Source: Nymphaea colorata (Eukaryota > Streptophyta > Magnoliopsida > Nymphaeales > Nymphaeaceae). Taken from it: a stretch of 64,000 nucleotides of DNA. The position numbers and the translations under genes are program-made. Each line of letters opens with the position of its first letter. The stretch's first letter is position 1. Shown here piece after piece: positions 37,837-53,989 of the stretch. Location: the NCBI RefSeq assembly GCF_008831285.2, contig NC_045145.1:21096040-21160039 (forward strand), written 5' to 3'. Under the pieces are notes generated by a model. That model was not told the DNA's origin. It ran no database searches and saw only the letters and a program-made list of their open reading frames with translations.

Positions 37837-40138
37837 ATGGGCGAGGTCGTGGAGAGTGAGATCCCGAACGGCGACGCCGCCAACGGAGATGGTGCTCCGC
37901 CGGAGGAGCCGTCAGCGGAGGCGGGTGAACTGCCCCTCTCGAAGAGCGCGAGGAAGAGGCTGCTGAAGCAGCAGAGACGGGAGGAGAAGAAGGCGGAGAA
38001 GAAGAAGGCGGCGAAGGAGGAGAAGCGGAGGAAGGCGGAGGAGAGGCGGAGGGAGTGGCAGGAGAAGATTTCGTCAGTGGCGACGGAGGAGGAGAGGGCT
38101 GCGATTGAGGAGTCAAGGCTGGCGGCTCGAAGGGAGAGGATGGAGGCGAGGGCTGGGGAGAGGGAGCGGAAGAGGCAGAAGCTGACAAAGGGAATGGAGG
38201 AAGGGCAGAGGATTGTCGTCGACCTCGACTTCCCGGGACTCATGGCGCCTGCGGAGATCAACAGCCTTATGCAACAGGTGATTCATGGTTTGGAATCTCG
38301 TTACTGCGAGAATTTCTGGTATTGAAATCTCGCACTCGCAGGAACTTGTTTATTCCCAAAACTTGTAATCATTTTTGGGTGCACGATTTACCCAGCATTA
38401 TTAGTCAGGATAAATTGACGATATTTTCAAGTGCAGGCCGATATTTCGTGGGTTCTCCTCCCATTTCCACGCGTTATGTGCTTTCCTTTGGCACGCCCTA
38501 GGGTTTGGAAATGGGTTGGGTATGGGAATTATCCATATACAAATTTAAAATCATCCATACTGGGTTGAAGCTTGTTGTGCTTTGATGTCATAAGTACGCA
38601 AATAATGCGATCAAAGGCTGGGATAGAACCAAAAAAGTAAGAGTTTAAACATGTAGCTTACACAGAACATGCTTCTTTTAATATCACCACCCATGTTTAT
38701 ATATCTATAGTGTTCTGATTGGTAAGATACATGCATTCACATTTCTTATTGATGGTTTTCACTTTCCTTTTTTCTTCGCTCTGGAAGAAAAACCTCATTG
38801 CATCTCTTGAAATTCAGACGGAACTGTGCTCGCTTCTTTCAAGCGGTGGATTTGATGCTTCCTGGGGTTTATTTTAGAAAATAATAACATGTCAAACAGA
38901 AAGACAATTTCCAGTTGTAATTGCTTGTCCGACTATCCAAGTTAAAATTTACAATGACTCGGGAGAGTCACCATCACCTTGAAAGGTGATCTTTGCAATT
39001 GGTGGATCTGCATTTTGCGCATTCCATTTTATCTAAGCTTACAAAAGTCTGCTGGTATTTCAAATCTATATTATCCTACTATCTACCACTTTAACATTAG
39101 TGCTGATGAAGGATTATTCTCTTCTTTTTTAAACTGATGGAAGTTGCAGATTATGTATTGTTATGCAGTTAATGGGAGATGTGACTCACCATGTCATCTT
39201 TGCCTGACGGGATGCACTGGCGAAATCGCAACTCAGTTGCAAAGGCTCCCTGGGTATGATAAGTGGTTGATCCGAAAGGAGAGCAAGCCATATCCGGAGG
39301 TATTCCATGATCAGAAAGATAGTTTGGTGTACCTTACAGCAGATTCAGACAATGTGCTTGAAGAACTTGACCCAAGCAAAATCTATATTATTGGGGGATT
39401 AGTTGATCGAAATCGATGGAAAGGAATAACCATGAAGAAAGCAAAGGAAGATGGGATCAAAACAGCAAAACTTCCCATCTCAGACTACCTTAAAATGTCA
39501 ACATCCATGGTAAGCAGCCTGTCACTGTAACCAATGCGGATTGGCTTCTTTTTCTGAGTCTTTGTTGGTGTGGTTGAAGTTGGTGCCAGGTATGCCTGTC
39601 AGGCATCAAGGCTTTTTTATCATACTAACCGGTGCAGATTGCACTTAGTAGATTGGGTGGTCACGTTACTCAAGTATGTTAAATTTTGGGTGCATCATTG
39701 ACCAGATTTAGGTGTATTTGGGTCTACTAACATTCAAATGTCATCACGTATTTGGGTCTACTGACACTCAAATGTCCCCACCTTTTTCTTCACTACGAAC
39801 AGTCGGATGTTTGGTCTCACGTAGATCGGGTTTCTCCAACGAGCAATTGATGATCTAGATCTCTCGCTTTCATTGATCAGATAGGTTAATATTTAATGTT
39901 CTACGCTGACATTGGTTTGGCTGCTGAATTCATGAATATCGTGTCACAGGTCTTGACTGTGAATCAAGTGGTTGAAATACTTCTGCGCTTCTTGGAAACC
40001 AAAGACTGGAAGAATTCCTTTTTTCAGGTCATACCTCAAAGGAAAAGGTGTGAGGCTGAAGGTGATGAAGAAGAAGATGAATATGATGGTGAAATGAAGA
40101 AAATATGTATTGAGAAATCTCCTGAGGAATTAGAGTAA
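37837..40138 (+). CDS. TRM10: tRNA (guanine(9)-N1)-methyltransferase, TRM10 family
   Basis: Three exons, 37837-38277, 39150-39509 and 39950-40138, all phase 0, give 329 residues, a usual plant TRM10 length. The enzyme uses S-adenosylmethionine to methylate N1 of G9 in tRNA. Residues about 35-120 are a Lys/Arg/Glu-rich helix typical of the family. The SPOUT methyltransferase domain starts near residue 128 ([10 protein letters not shown]) and carries [24 protein letters not shown], the [10 protein letters not shown] motif (residues 226-235, with the conserved Asp 233), KTAKLPI and [11 protein letters not shown]. The tail after VIPQRKR is acidic and low-complexity. The first exon is very GC- and purine-rich, so the opposite strand shows long chance frames. 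It converges with the tubulin gene. Confidence 0.97.
38278..39149 (+). other. TRM10 intron 1; nothing else seen
   Basis: GT-AG intron of 872 bp (donor CAG|GTGATT, acceptor TTGCAG). No repeat or extra exon noticed. Intron 2 (39510-39949) is likewise plain. Confidence 0.85.
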
Positions 40139-40709
40139 TTTTTTTCCATTTTATACTTTTCTGTCGTTCACTGACTTCTTTTTCAAGGCTGATATCAAGG
40201 AAAAAAAAAATCCATATCAGTTAGATATTGCGTAGCGTAGCTGTTCCTAGTCAATTTTCAATATCATATTCTCTTCCTCTACGTGCCAAGTCTGTCTGTC
40301 TATCTGTCTCTCTCTCCACTTACACCATGAAGAACCGATCCGTGTCTTTTTTGTCTAAAATATCCGGAATGATCTTTTAAGTATATTGTTAGTCCTTGCT
40401 GTACAGTATCCACACTCCTTTTGAGAATGAGCTTCAATACACCAGACTCAGTCCATGGTGGCAGACTTTTAGAGTTTAATATACAACATGTCTCATTTCT
40501 GCTTGTTCTTCTTGCTGGTTGGAACTGTCAACAACCAATAAGCATCATCAAGCAATGGCAGAGTTTATGGGTTTTCTTCCATGCTTTTTGAAATAGTCTT
40601 CCCAATGTCATGCAGCCGTACGTCCTCTTTAGTCATTGGTGTGACTAAAGTACTCCAGGATTCACTTGATTACTGGTTCTGTGGTGTCCCATATTCATGC
40701 CATATATTT

Positions 40710-40795
40710 CAGATATTTCTCCAGTTTTTCCTGTCTAATTCAGAAAGGAAGACAGATATTCCTCCAGTCTTTCCTGTCCAATTCAGAAAGGAAGA
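40710..40795. repeat. Tandem duplication of a 43-bp unit
   Basis: Two copies (40710-40752, 40753-40795) start CAGATATTYCTCCAG and end GAAAGGAAGA, with three differences. Confidence 0.93.
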
Positions 40796-42454
40796 CTTTC
40801 TCAACTAAATGTCCAGGTACCTAGAGCAAATCAATTTCTATATGATCGATGAGGGAATGATTTTGCAGGAAGGACTTTTACCTCCTCTCCTGGGTGCCAT
40901 TGGTAATAAACTTATAATATGGGAACTAATCGTCCAGTGTCCAGGAAACTGTTTGCCTGAAGAAAAAACTCCCTTCCTGGTTAACATCTAGAGAATTATG
41001 GCTGCCAACCTAAAGTGCATTTCTGTTTTTCTTTGTGAGTGTTTGTCACCTGAAGCAACCGTCCGTTTGGTGACACTTTATGCGCAACCTGCCTGTCTAC
41101 CTGCCTTCAATAATGGCTCGTCAGAAGAATATTAGTCGATTTTTTGTTATTGTTTTCCGACAGCTTCAGATCTGGAACAGCTGCTTTCTTTGAATAACTT
41201 CAGCAACATTTTCCTTCATTTGCCAAATCAGGTGACATTGTTCAATCCTCCCTCGAAGGGCAGGGAAACAATCTCCTCTGAATCGGGCAGTACCAGAAGA
41301 CATTACTCATCCTTTTAACTGGTAATGTGAAGGTAAAAACTCAAACCTCAAATTACCTTCTGACCAGTCCATGATGGTAACTGCTTTATTTGCTTATTGC
41401 GTTGAAGCAGAGGTTTTGACAAATGAGATTGATTTTTTTCGAATTGTAAAATGAGATCAAATTTTACAGTTTTAACCCTCCTTGGATATCTGTTTTCTGT
41501 CTCATTATCCAGCCAGCAATTATTCCTTTCTGATTCCAGGGAGATCGGCAAATGTCAGCTTGTTCACTTCAACCATTTGAACTTACATGCATGTTTATCA
41601 GAGGGCAAAACTAGAGGTGTAACTGTTTGAAATGTGTCCCATTGAGAGAATTTTCAGAATGCAAAATCACATAGTTTCCTGTTTAACATGTCTTTCCACG
41701 GAAGTCAATGTGAATTCTCTTTTAGTCAAGGATCTGTATAAATCGCAGCTTGCCATCATAAACAGAGAAATAAAAAGAAAAGATTCTTCTTTGCAAAGAA
41801 AATTCTAAGCACAATTTGTCGCCGCAGGATTTGGTTCTACTGAGGATTGGAAACCCCTCAAGGATTTACAACACTACCCTAGGCCTTTGATTGTGATTCT
41901 GGTCTAGAGGGGCCCCAGATGGCGCTTATCACTGAAATTGGACTCGAGTGGTCGAGGTCTTCTTGGCCCTCAAAGTGAGGTGTAGGTCCTCTGTTAGTTG
42001 ATGCTTCAATTAATTGGACAAACAAAGAATGGACTATGGCCTCTCAAATTAGATGTTTGGATCTTGGTCTGCATGTATCTGTTTGTGTTGCCTACATGTA
42101 GACATGAGTCCAGATTTGGTAGTAGTAGAGTTTAGACTTCTGTACAGGAGTCCTTTATTTTTATGAAAATTCAAAGAACCGACAATGCAGATAATAATGT
42201 CCCGAAATAGAAAAATAAACATACAAGCGAAAAAAGGCTCTTATTGAAGGGGCGAATTTCAGCAAGACGGCGATGATGGTGGTGATCTCTGAGAAAGAAG
42301 ATAACGTCATTGACCGTTGGGTGTTCTTAATTAGTACAGTGGCGTTGCTCGTCTAATTTTTTACGTCCATTTACAGGAGAAATAATACATTAAAGGGCAT
42401 ACGACAATAGGTGCGACAGAAAGCAGCATTCACTAAGCACATGTACAAAACATA

Positions 42455-42668
42455 TTATAATGCCTTGGGGCTTTATCCCAGTGCCAGTGCAATTGGCATG
42501 GTAAGCTATGGCTACTACACAATCAGCTGTGCTCGTAGGTGCAGGGAAAGGCAGCTTCTAGGTGCCCAATAGCTTGCATCTACGAAACGTTTTATTAATG
42601 CCTTGGGGCTTTACCCCGTCAAATTAGCATGTTGAACTATATAGGGCTACTAAACAGTCAGCTGTGCT
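42455..42668. repeat. Diverged ~78-bp direct repeat downstream of alpha-tubulin
   Basis: TGCCTTGGGGCTTTAYCCC...CAGTCAGCTGTGCT-type sequence at 42455-42533 recurs at 42592-42668, 137 bp apart. It lies in the 3' flank of the tubulin gene. Confidence 0.75.
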
Positions 42669-43130
42669 TCAATTTTAATGGGTACTATATTCTAGAGCAA
42701 GCCATGTCTTAACTGGGAGCCATTAAATTAAGGGTTGTGTATTACTAGTTGATGAGAGTTGTAGATAAAAATTTCGCTTATGAAATACGCAAGGGTTTAA
42801 CAACCATTTGTAGCAAAACGAGAAATCTCAGACACGATTAGTTCCAGCCACACTACACGCTGCTTCTCCATGGAGAGGATTAAATATGGATAGGATCCAA
42901 CCACATCGTCCCACCGTGGATTTTATAACTGGACCCTAGTTATAGAGCATGATCAGAGATTCCACTCCAAATTATAAATAAGAACCAGTTCACATAACGA
43001 AAACCCTAGTTAGTCCCACCATAACCGAAAAACATGAAAATGGCGTGTCAAACCACCTAAAAAGGAAAATCAAAACAGCACAAACGATACGAGGAGACAG
43101 CAACCAGACTAACAAAGGGAGACGACACGC

Positions 43131-47071
<3,941 letters not shown>

Positions 47072-47941
47072 TTAGTTGCTTAACCATGGTTTCTGGAGAG
47101 AGCTTCGGGTATGAACCCCGCAGGGTCCGATCCAGATTCGGATTACTCGTCAATGGCGATTTATGAGGCACGTACCCTAGTTGGACGCTTTAATTAAATT
47201 TTTGATATTTGAAAAATAACCCTCATATTTTCGTGATATTACAAAAACACGACTGAGTTGGATTTTTTGCATTAAACTGCTTTTTGCATATTAAAGGCAA
47301 TTAAACGAGCCGCTATCTTCGACTGACCATAGAGGAGACAATGGAATAAAGTTTCCTCCTTTCACGTGGGAGGAATTTAATAGCCTTATCATATTCGCTT
47401 TAATACTAACAACTTTCGATTAATTTGCTTTCTTCTTTTAATTTTTTTGTTACGATGTTCAATAGAGGCTTCTTTGATCGATTTTTTTGGACAACTCCAC
47501 GCTCATTGAAGTTTGGGTGTAAGTTATGATCTCTTATTTTTGTTACTTGATGAAATTTAAGTAACCACATATTTATATGCACATTTATGTTTTAATATCG
47601 ATTATTGATGAAACTAATTCTAGTAAAATTTCTAAAGCAAAAGTCGAAATGGGTTGTAAATCAAGACCTGAAAACGAAATATGAACGTCATTTCAAGTAC
47701 ATCTTACTAAAGGAAGCTACAAAGATGTGCTATACAACTAGATACAATTATGTTAATACATGTGGAAATTAGAAATTTGAAAGCTGAGAAGCTCAAGAAC
47801 TTAGAATAAGTTCCCATTTCGCTATCCTCTTCTATGGTCAAAACCGGCTTTAATAAAATGTTGTTAATATATGTTTGGATTTTTTACATTGAACGACAAA
47901 ATAAAAAAAGCAGACCCTGTATCCTACGAGAACAGATACGT

Positions 47942-48073
47942 GATTGTTTTTCTCTTCAAATGCATTCCGATGAAAACTTCGACGTGCCTGCCATACATGA
48001 ACATTCTCGTAGATTGTTTTTCTCTTCAAACGCATTCCGATGAAAACTTGGACGTTGCCATACATGAACACGA
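47942..48073. repeat. Tandem duplication of a 70-bp unit
   Basis: Copies at 47942-48011 and from 48012, both starting GATTGTTTTTCTCTTCAAA and containing GCATTCCGATGAAAACTT; the second is slightly shorter. Confidence 0.93.
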
Positions 48074-48205
48074 ACACATATAGGAACTCCATTTAGGAAT
48101 TTGGATCCAAGAAACCATATCGAAACACAGTGGGTTTGGATCCTAACAGTGATCGAGAAGCTTCCCGAATCTGCCTTTGCGTGACATGCACCCCTTTTGT
48201 GGGGC

Positions 48206-48233
48206 CACGTGATAAAAGCGCAAGTATCACGTG
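48206..48233. promoter_or_regulatory. Inverted pair of G-boxes
   Basis: CACGTGATA at 48206-48214 is repeated inverted as TATCACGTG at 48225-48233, with a 10-bp spacer; the two CACGTG cores start 22 bp apart. CACGTG is the binding core of plant bZIP and bHLH factors. The pair lies about 1.2 kb upstream of the tubulin TATA box. Function is inferred. Confidence 0.4.
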
Positions 48234-50149
48234 CATGATAGGGGTGCTGTAGTTAGAATAGTGCTGTGGGCCCCACAACTTGAACTTCCCACCCGGCGTC
48301 TTTTTTGCGTCTGCCTTTGCTTGTGCCGGGGGAAAGACGGGAAAGTAGAAACCAAGCGAATGGGGCCTGAGTCTCCGATTCGGAACCGAAGGGTGGGCAT
48401 CGGGTCGGCTCGGTTTGGTAAGAACCGGGTTTGGGCCAGTCTGATGTCTGAAATTCGGGTTCGAACTCCTGTCGGGCCGATCTGGGCCTGCCCATTAAAG
48501 CCGGATTGGAGCCCATATTGAGCTGGGTACTGGGGTACCTGCTCGCTCGCAGCTGGGTCCAGCACTCACCCTTGATTCACAAGCAAGCTCGGTCTGGCAC
48601 CCACCCTTAATTCACACATGTCATGAGCGAGCTGCTTATAAGGAGCATGTGAAGGGTTAGCTAAAAGGTTTTTTTTTTTTCTAAATTTTGTTAAACGGGA
48701 TAATTGCACCTAGTTCGAGTGGGCTTAATCACTTGTTCGATCCTACTTTTATTATCACTTCCCGTAGAATCTATGCTCATAATCTCTATTTGCAGGATAC
48801 TGAATTCAAATTAGATGTATATGTATCCTTTACTATATCCGATTCATGTGATATCCTATATTGTTCGAATAAAAAAAGTCAATAATATAGATGGGTTTGA
48901 TGGCTGAGTTTACAATTTTAATCTGACTTTTAAATACACAATTGAATCCGATATATTAAGAATCGACTACGAAAATGTGTAGATGTTGGATGTAGGATGT
49001 TGATTTAAAATAGAATCTGAATATGACATAAGGTCATTTCTTAATTCTTTAAAACCAGAGCCAGGTTTGACCAGATGTTCTTATTAAATCTAAATCCAAT
49101 CTGATTTCTGAATCGGATGTTAATTTTTTTTTTAATGTCGATAGAACTCAAATTGCCATTGTTTGTCTACCAAACGATCCTCAACTCTATTATGTCAACC
49201 CGAAAAGGGCTTTACAGAGCTTGGATTTGGATTGAGATATAAGCAAATGCAACCAGAACTATGAGCTAAACATACACGTTGCTTCACTCAACTAAATCGA
49301 CATGAATGATGTTGAAATTTCGATTCGGATTCACGTATCTTTATTGGTAATAAATCGGATAGGATCCAAATTTTACCCTTTTTGTCCTACACATTTTGTG
49401 ACAGGTTAGCAGTTTGGAACTGTGTCTATGGCAAATGATTCAGATATATTATTTTGATCGTCATCATTGTGGGGCCGTTGTTTATATTGGTAGATTTTTT
49501 TCTGTTAAAATATCATATGACAAGATATCCGTATCTCTTTTACTTACTTTTTTATGGATTTGGTTAGGCCGAACGAAACTTGACGACGGCCCATCGCAAC
49601 CTTCTCTTAACTTCTTACTGATAAAGCACGCAAATTGTTCAAGAAACCCATGCGGCAATAAAAGCCTTAATTGTTGACATTATTTTAATCATGTTAGGTA
49701 TCAGATCTTGATCACCCTTACCAAGAAATCAGGATTGATTTTATCAGATGGGGAGGGAAACAAATACCCATTAACTAGAGTGTTGTATATCCATCAAGAG
49801 TAGCACTTATGAAAACTAAGTTGATGACCAGACTTTATCGCTCGATGTGCCAGTTTTACCTGCACCCTCTTTAGTTCACCGTTGTCTGTACATGTATATG
49901 AGCAGGTCTAACTCTTCAGTTCATCAACTAATCAATTTATGCATCAATGATTCTAGGAATAGAGAAACAAGCGGTTTAGTTTATGAAGAGAGCAGTGAAA
50001 GAGCATGGAGCCATGGAAAATAAGCCTCACTTCTTTCCGAGCGGCATCTAATTGTATGGCCCTTATTGCAAGTCACCTAGTGCATTAGTCTCAAGAGCTA
50101 ATTATGTTTCCTGGGTACATTGTACATAGCCTTTGGTGCATGATATGTA

Positions 50150-50460
50150 TCTCCTTAGCCCGCTTTCATGTAAGGTTGGTGTTACGTTGGGTACCGGATC
50201 GGTACCTAGTACTCGGTCCGACTTGAGCCAAAAAAAAAGGTATCGGGCCGGCTTAGGTGGGCCCAACTTAAGCCCGTTCGATCTGATAAGATTTTTTTTA
50301 GACATATTTTATTGATTTTTATATATAGTTATAATATTTTATTTTGATTAATTATATTTATATAATATTTTAGATTAAAAATATATATTTCTTAATTTAA
50401 TCGGCTCGAGCCTGAGTTAGGCTTAGGTTGAGCTGGGCCGGCCCGATGCCCAAGCTTGCT
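50150..50460. repeat. Probable dispersed repeat with GC-rich ends and AT-rich core
   Basis: GGGTACCGGATCGG and GGTATCGGGCCGGCTTAG at the left, a long A/T core, then GGCTCGAGCCTGAGTTAG and GCCGGCCCGATGCCCAAG at the right. The ends are roughly inverted. I see no clean target duplication, so the element type is not assigned. Confidence 0.45.
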
Positions 50461-51605
50461 CTGGCAGTATGTGTCATGAAGAGCTTCAATTTATTGGACA
50501 TCTATGCCAATCGAACCAACGTTTGGTCACCTTCCAGCCCCTGAACTGGTGAGCCAAACCCCCTCGATGAACATATAGTAGGGATTCAAACTCATAACTT
50601 CTGCTTCAAAGGGAGAGAAAGCAACCACTACCCAAACACAATATCCATGCTAATTAAATATTTTATTTTACTCATATTACACGTTTACGGTTCTTATTTT
50701 CAGTTTATTTTATTAACTCCACTCAAACTTTTCTTCAGCTTGAGGGAGGCTGTTATGGTTCTCCAGTCTGTTCATTTGTACATTTTAACTTTCATTTACG
50801 AAGCAAGTTCAGCCTAAGCAGCATCAAACAAGTTATTTCAGATCTAAGCTCAGCTTGTCAGGGCTAAAATTTTTCAGATTTAGGGTTGTTTGAATGGTGG
50901 AGTGGAGGGAACATATGTGAGGCATATATAATCTCTCAATCTTACACAAGTAAATCAGTCAGGTTCGCCAGAATTCGTCTGTCTCAGAAAGGTTGGAAGA
51001 AGATGTTAGATGAGCCCGGGGTGTTAGGGAAGAACAACATTGTGTTCTTTGAACACATTATTGTTAAACACATGCTCTGAAAACCGTTCTAGATGTGGTT
51101 TTTGGGTTCAGAAACACGTATGTTGATGTTGTTTCTACATCCAGCAATCAATCGAATGCCAGATATAATTACATGTGTTCTTAGAACATGCGTTTCAAGA
51201 GCATGCATGCATCCGACGCCCTCTTATGAATATAAATGATTAAGATATGTTTTAAAGATTTCGATGTCTTTCTCCCCAGCTAGTAAACATCATAGGGTTT
51301 ATGTGCATTCATTTCTTGCTCGTTCAAGGAACATGGCACCCCTGAGTAAAAAATTTTGCTCCTACAGAAAAGCTAATCTCTAGGAAAGCGGTTCACGGCC
51401 GGAAAAAATGTCAGAACTTCAGAGCAAACATAAGATAACCACGTATAGTCATAACATTGTTCAATGACATAACACCAAGATAAATCTCTCTCTCTCTCTC
51501 TACTAACACTGAAGCAGAAAAAAGTGAAAAGATAGAAATGGTCTCCCTTCTTAGATCCTCTCCTGCATCTGCATGGACCCATGAGTCAACAGGACCACCT
51601 AAGTT

Positions 51606-52484
51606 TCAGAACATGCCTCCACCGCCAGGGCCGCCGGTGTTCTCAAAGTCTTTGTAGAAAAGACCTCCGCCACTGCAGGCGCCGCCGACGCCATTGCCAC
51701 CACCGCGCATGGCATGGGGGAGCTGCTGGAGGTGACGAGGGTGGCGGAGGAAGCCACCGGCACTCACGGGTCCGGCCTCCTTCCGGATGACAGGCCTTGG
51801 GGACGGCATCTGCTCGGCCTCCCTGAACTTGTGCAGGTACACGCTGAGGGGCTCGACGTAGTCGTCCAGGCCGAGCTTCCTCATCGCCCAGAGCACGTCA
51901 TCTGCGGTGATCGTCTTCCTCTGCTCGAGCTGGCACCGCCGGTTGGCCTCCCTGGTGACGATCGATATGTACTCCGACACGCAGTCCTGCGTCCATGCAA
52001 TTCATCTCATCAACGGCTCGAGTTTCCCCTCGGTGCTCGACCGGGTCTGGGATATACGTGACTTTACGTGTCCATCTCGACCCGATATTTCATACGCACC
52101 TTTATTCTGTTTATAGGTTGAATGCATTATACATTATGAAATGTATGGTTTGGATTTAGATTTGGAAAATGTTTGGACATGAAACTTGTGCAGGAGAGAC
52201 TTACAGATCCAAACCTGAACGGTCTCTTTTGCATCATCGGAGATCTTGGCGTGTCCGGGCAGCACCCTCCTCATGATTCGGATCAAGTTGGTCATGGGCA
52301 TGAACCAGTCTTGCTCCCTCACCGTCTGCCCTTCTCCCTCACCTCCTATACGCGTCACTGTTAAGTCCTTCAAAATGTTTTCTCAAATAATTTCACGTCA
52401 TTATATATATATATATATTATATATATAAAGTTACCTCTTCCTCTCAGCCGTCGATGGCCGGCAGACGACCCTCCTCTCTCCAT
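51606..52484 (-). CDS. LEC1-type NF-YB (HAP3) CCAAT-binding transcription factor subunit
   Basis: Exons 52484-52436, 52357-52215 and 51986-51606 join in phase to 190 residues. NF-YB pairs with NF-YC through a histone fold and, with NF-YA, binds CCAAT boxes. The fold spans about residues 31-120: [47 protein letters not shown] and VYLHKFRE. Asp 57 in ISDD matches Asp55 of Arabidopsis LEC1, the residue that sets LEC1/L1L apart from other NF-YBs (Lys there). The [10 protein letters not shown] segment differs from the usual GEANERCQREQ. The tail is Gly/Pro-rich. The ATG at 52484 is chosen because one at 52510 lies almost on the predicted transcription start and runs into a stop. The likely role is in embryo or seed identity. 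Confidence 0.93.
52358..52435 (-). repeat. 78-bp intron 1 of the LEC1-type gene, largely a TA microsatellite
   Basis: Donor GAG|GTAACT, acceptor AACAG, splitting a Val codon. About a third of this very short intron is a TA run (about 52402-52430), likely variable between individuals and close to the minimum intron size. Confidence 0.8.
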
Positions 52485-52530
52485 TCTCTCTCCCTTCCCA
52501 CCAGCGCCATGCTTGTGTGTTTCTCTCTCT

Positions 52531-52537
52531 ATTTATA
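52531..52537 (-). promoter_or_regulatory. TATA box of the LEC1-type NF-YB gene
   Basis: TATAAAT on the minus strand, predicting a start near 52507 and a very short leader of about 20 nt before the ATG at 52484. Confidence 0.7.
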
Positions 52538-52797
52538 AGCTCCCAAGATGCTTCCAGGTGGCTGGCTGGACGATGGAAACAAAGTGCAATTAATCGGAAG
52601 ATTCTGTAGAAACGCTCGGCTACTGCACGCTTTCCCTTGGCTTTGTACATTTTACCATGATGCCATCCCCAAATTCTGAAATTTACATGGTGCTTACTTT
52701 GTCAAGAGAGGTTAAAGGTCGGCTCGTGAATGAGTTCCAGCTGGGTTGTTTACTTAACCAGTCGAGTTCAGGTTCATGAGTCAACTCATTTAAATAA

Positions 52798-52975
52798 TCG
52801 AGTTGAGTTTGAGCTAACTGCCAAGTCGAGCTTGAGCTTTAATCGAATTTGTCGAGCCTTAATCAAGTTTATATATTCAAATGAAGTCGAGTTGAGTTTG
52901 AGCTAACTGCCAAGTCGAGCTTGAGCTTTAATCGAATTTGTCGAGCCTTACTCAAGTTTATATATTCAAATGAAG
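52798..52975. repeat. Tandem duplication of an 89-bp TCGAG-rich unit
   Basis: Copies at 52798-52886 and 52887-52975 differ at about one base (CCTTAATC against CCTTACTC). Both start TCGAGTTGAGTTTGAGC. A degenerate third stretch continues to about 53210. It begins about 260 bp upstream of the LEC1-type TATA box. Confidence 0.93.
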
Positions 52976-53989
52976 TTGTCAAGCCTTAATCGAGTCGAGT
53001 TCGAACTGAACACGTAACGATGAATATCAAGTCTATTCAAACGAGTTTGTTGAGCCTTAATCGAGTTGAGTTCGAGCTCAATAAGTAACTGTCGAGTCAA
53101 GCTCGAACTGCTTCCATTGAGCTATTTTCGAGCTCAAGCAGAGTCCAACTCGAGGTTTCATTAGTCGAGCCAAACTCGAGCTAACTGAACTTGCGCTTGA
53201 CTCGACTCGTGCTCATCCCTAAAACCTCTACATTTTACTATTTTTTTGTTTTCTCAGCTCAGGATTTTTTCGCAAAATGGACGCCCCAAGTTGGTGCATC
53301 ATAACTTTCAATATTTTCTAAAAAACTCAGCCTTTTTTTTTCAAGAAACGGAAGATAAAATTTTGCAGTATTTTGACCATTTCTATAACTCGATTAATGA
53401 AACGAAGGCAGGCTTTTAGATACTTGAGATGCTTCAAAAAACTCTAATTGCAATTTAATGATGAATGCTTATTTCATCTTACTTAGCATATAAATCCATG
53501 AATAAATTAACAAGTCTTTTATGTGCGCAATTCATATATATGTACTTGCTTGGCCATTCGTTTATTTTCATATTGGTGCCTCTCAACCATTCGGTTTTTG
53601 AAACGGCTGCCTTTTAATAAGAAATTTTTAGCTCTGGAAGTTCACTTCAGGCTCTTTTTTTATGGTTGTCATGAAAAAAATGTAGCCTTTTTTTCTTTTG
53701 TTAAAAAAAGAAGGTGGCCTTTTTTGAAATTCAGGCTTGAAAAAGAAAATTTCCTATCAAAGAATGTCATTACCGTCTATCTTTTAATAAATAACTATTA
53801 TTTGTGGTTGTAGGAAAAAAAAAAAGGTTAACTAATTAATGGGTAGTTTAGGTAAACAAGTTTTTATGGCCTGCGTGCTGCGGAAGGTCGTAAAAAATGC
53901 GTAAACGTTATCTGACAAAGTCCTAAAAGCTCTGGAACCGAGGTTTGACGGGCAGCTTAGTTTTGGTTTTATTCACTCAATTTCTGCAA

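Larger units (their letters stand above)
40139..43130. other. Convergent intergenic region between TRM10 and alpha-tubulin
   Basis: Contains the 3' UTRs of both genes and two direct repeats listed separately (40710-40795 and 42455-42668). No exon set or RNA gene seen. Confidence 0.55.

Noticed and set aside
37737..38261. 174-codon minus-strand frame (Ser/Pro-rich)
   Set aside because: Exact shadow of the GC-rich, Glu/Lys-rich first exon of TRM10.
41109..41135. Short match AATAATGGCTCGTCA shared with 44625-44645
   Set aside because: Only about 20 bp is shared and no flanking similarity follows; not enough to call a repeat.
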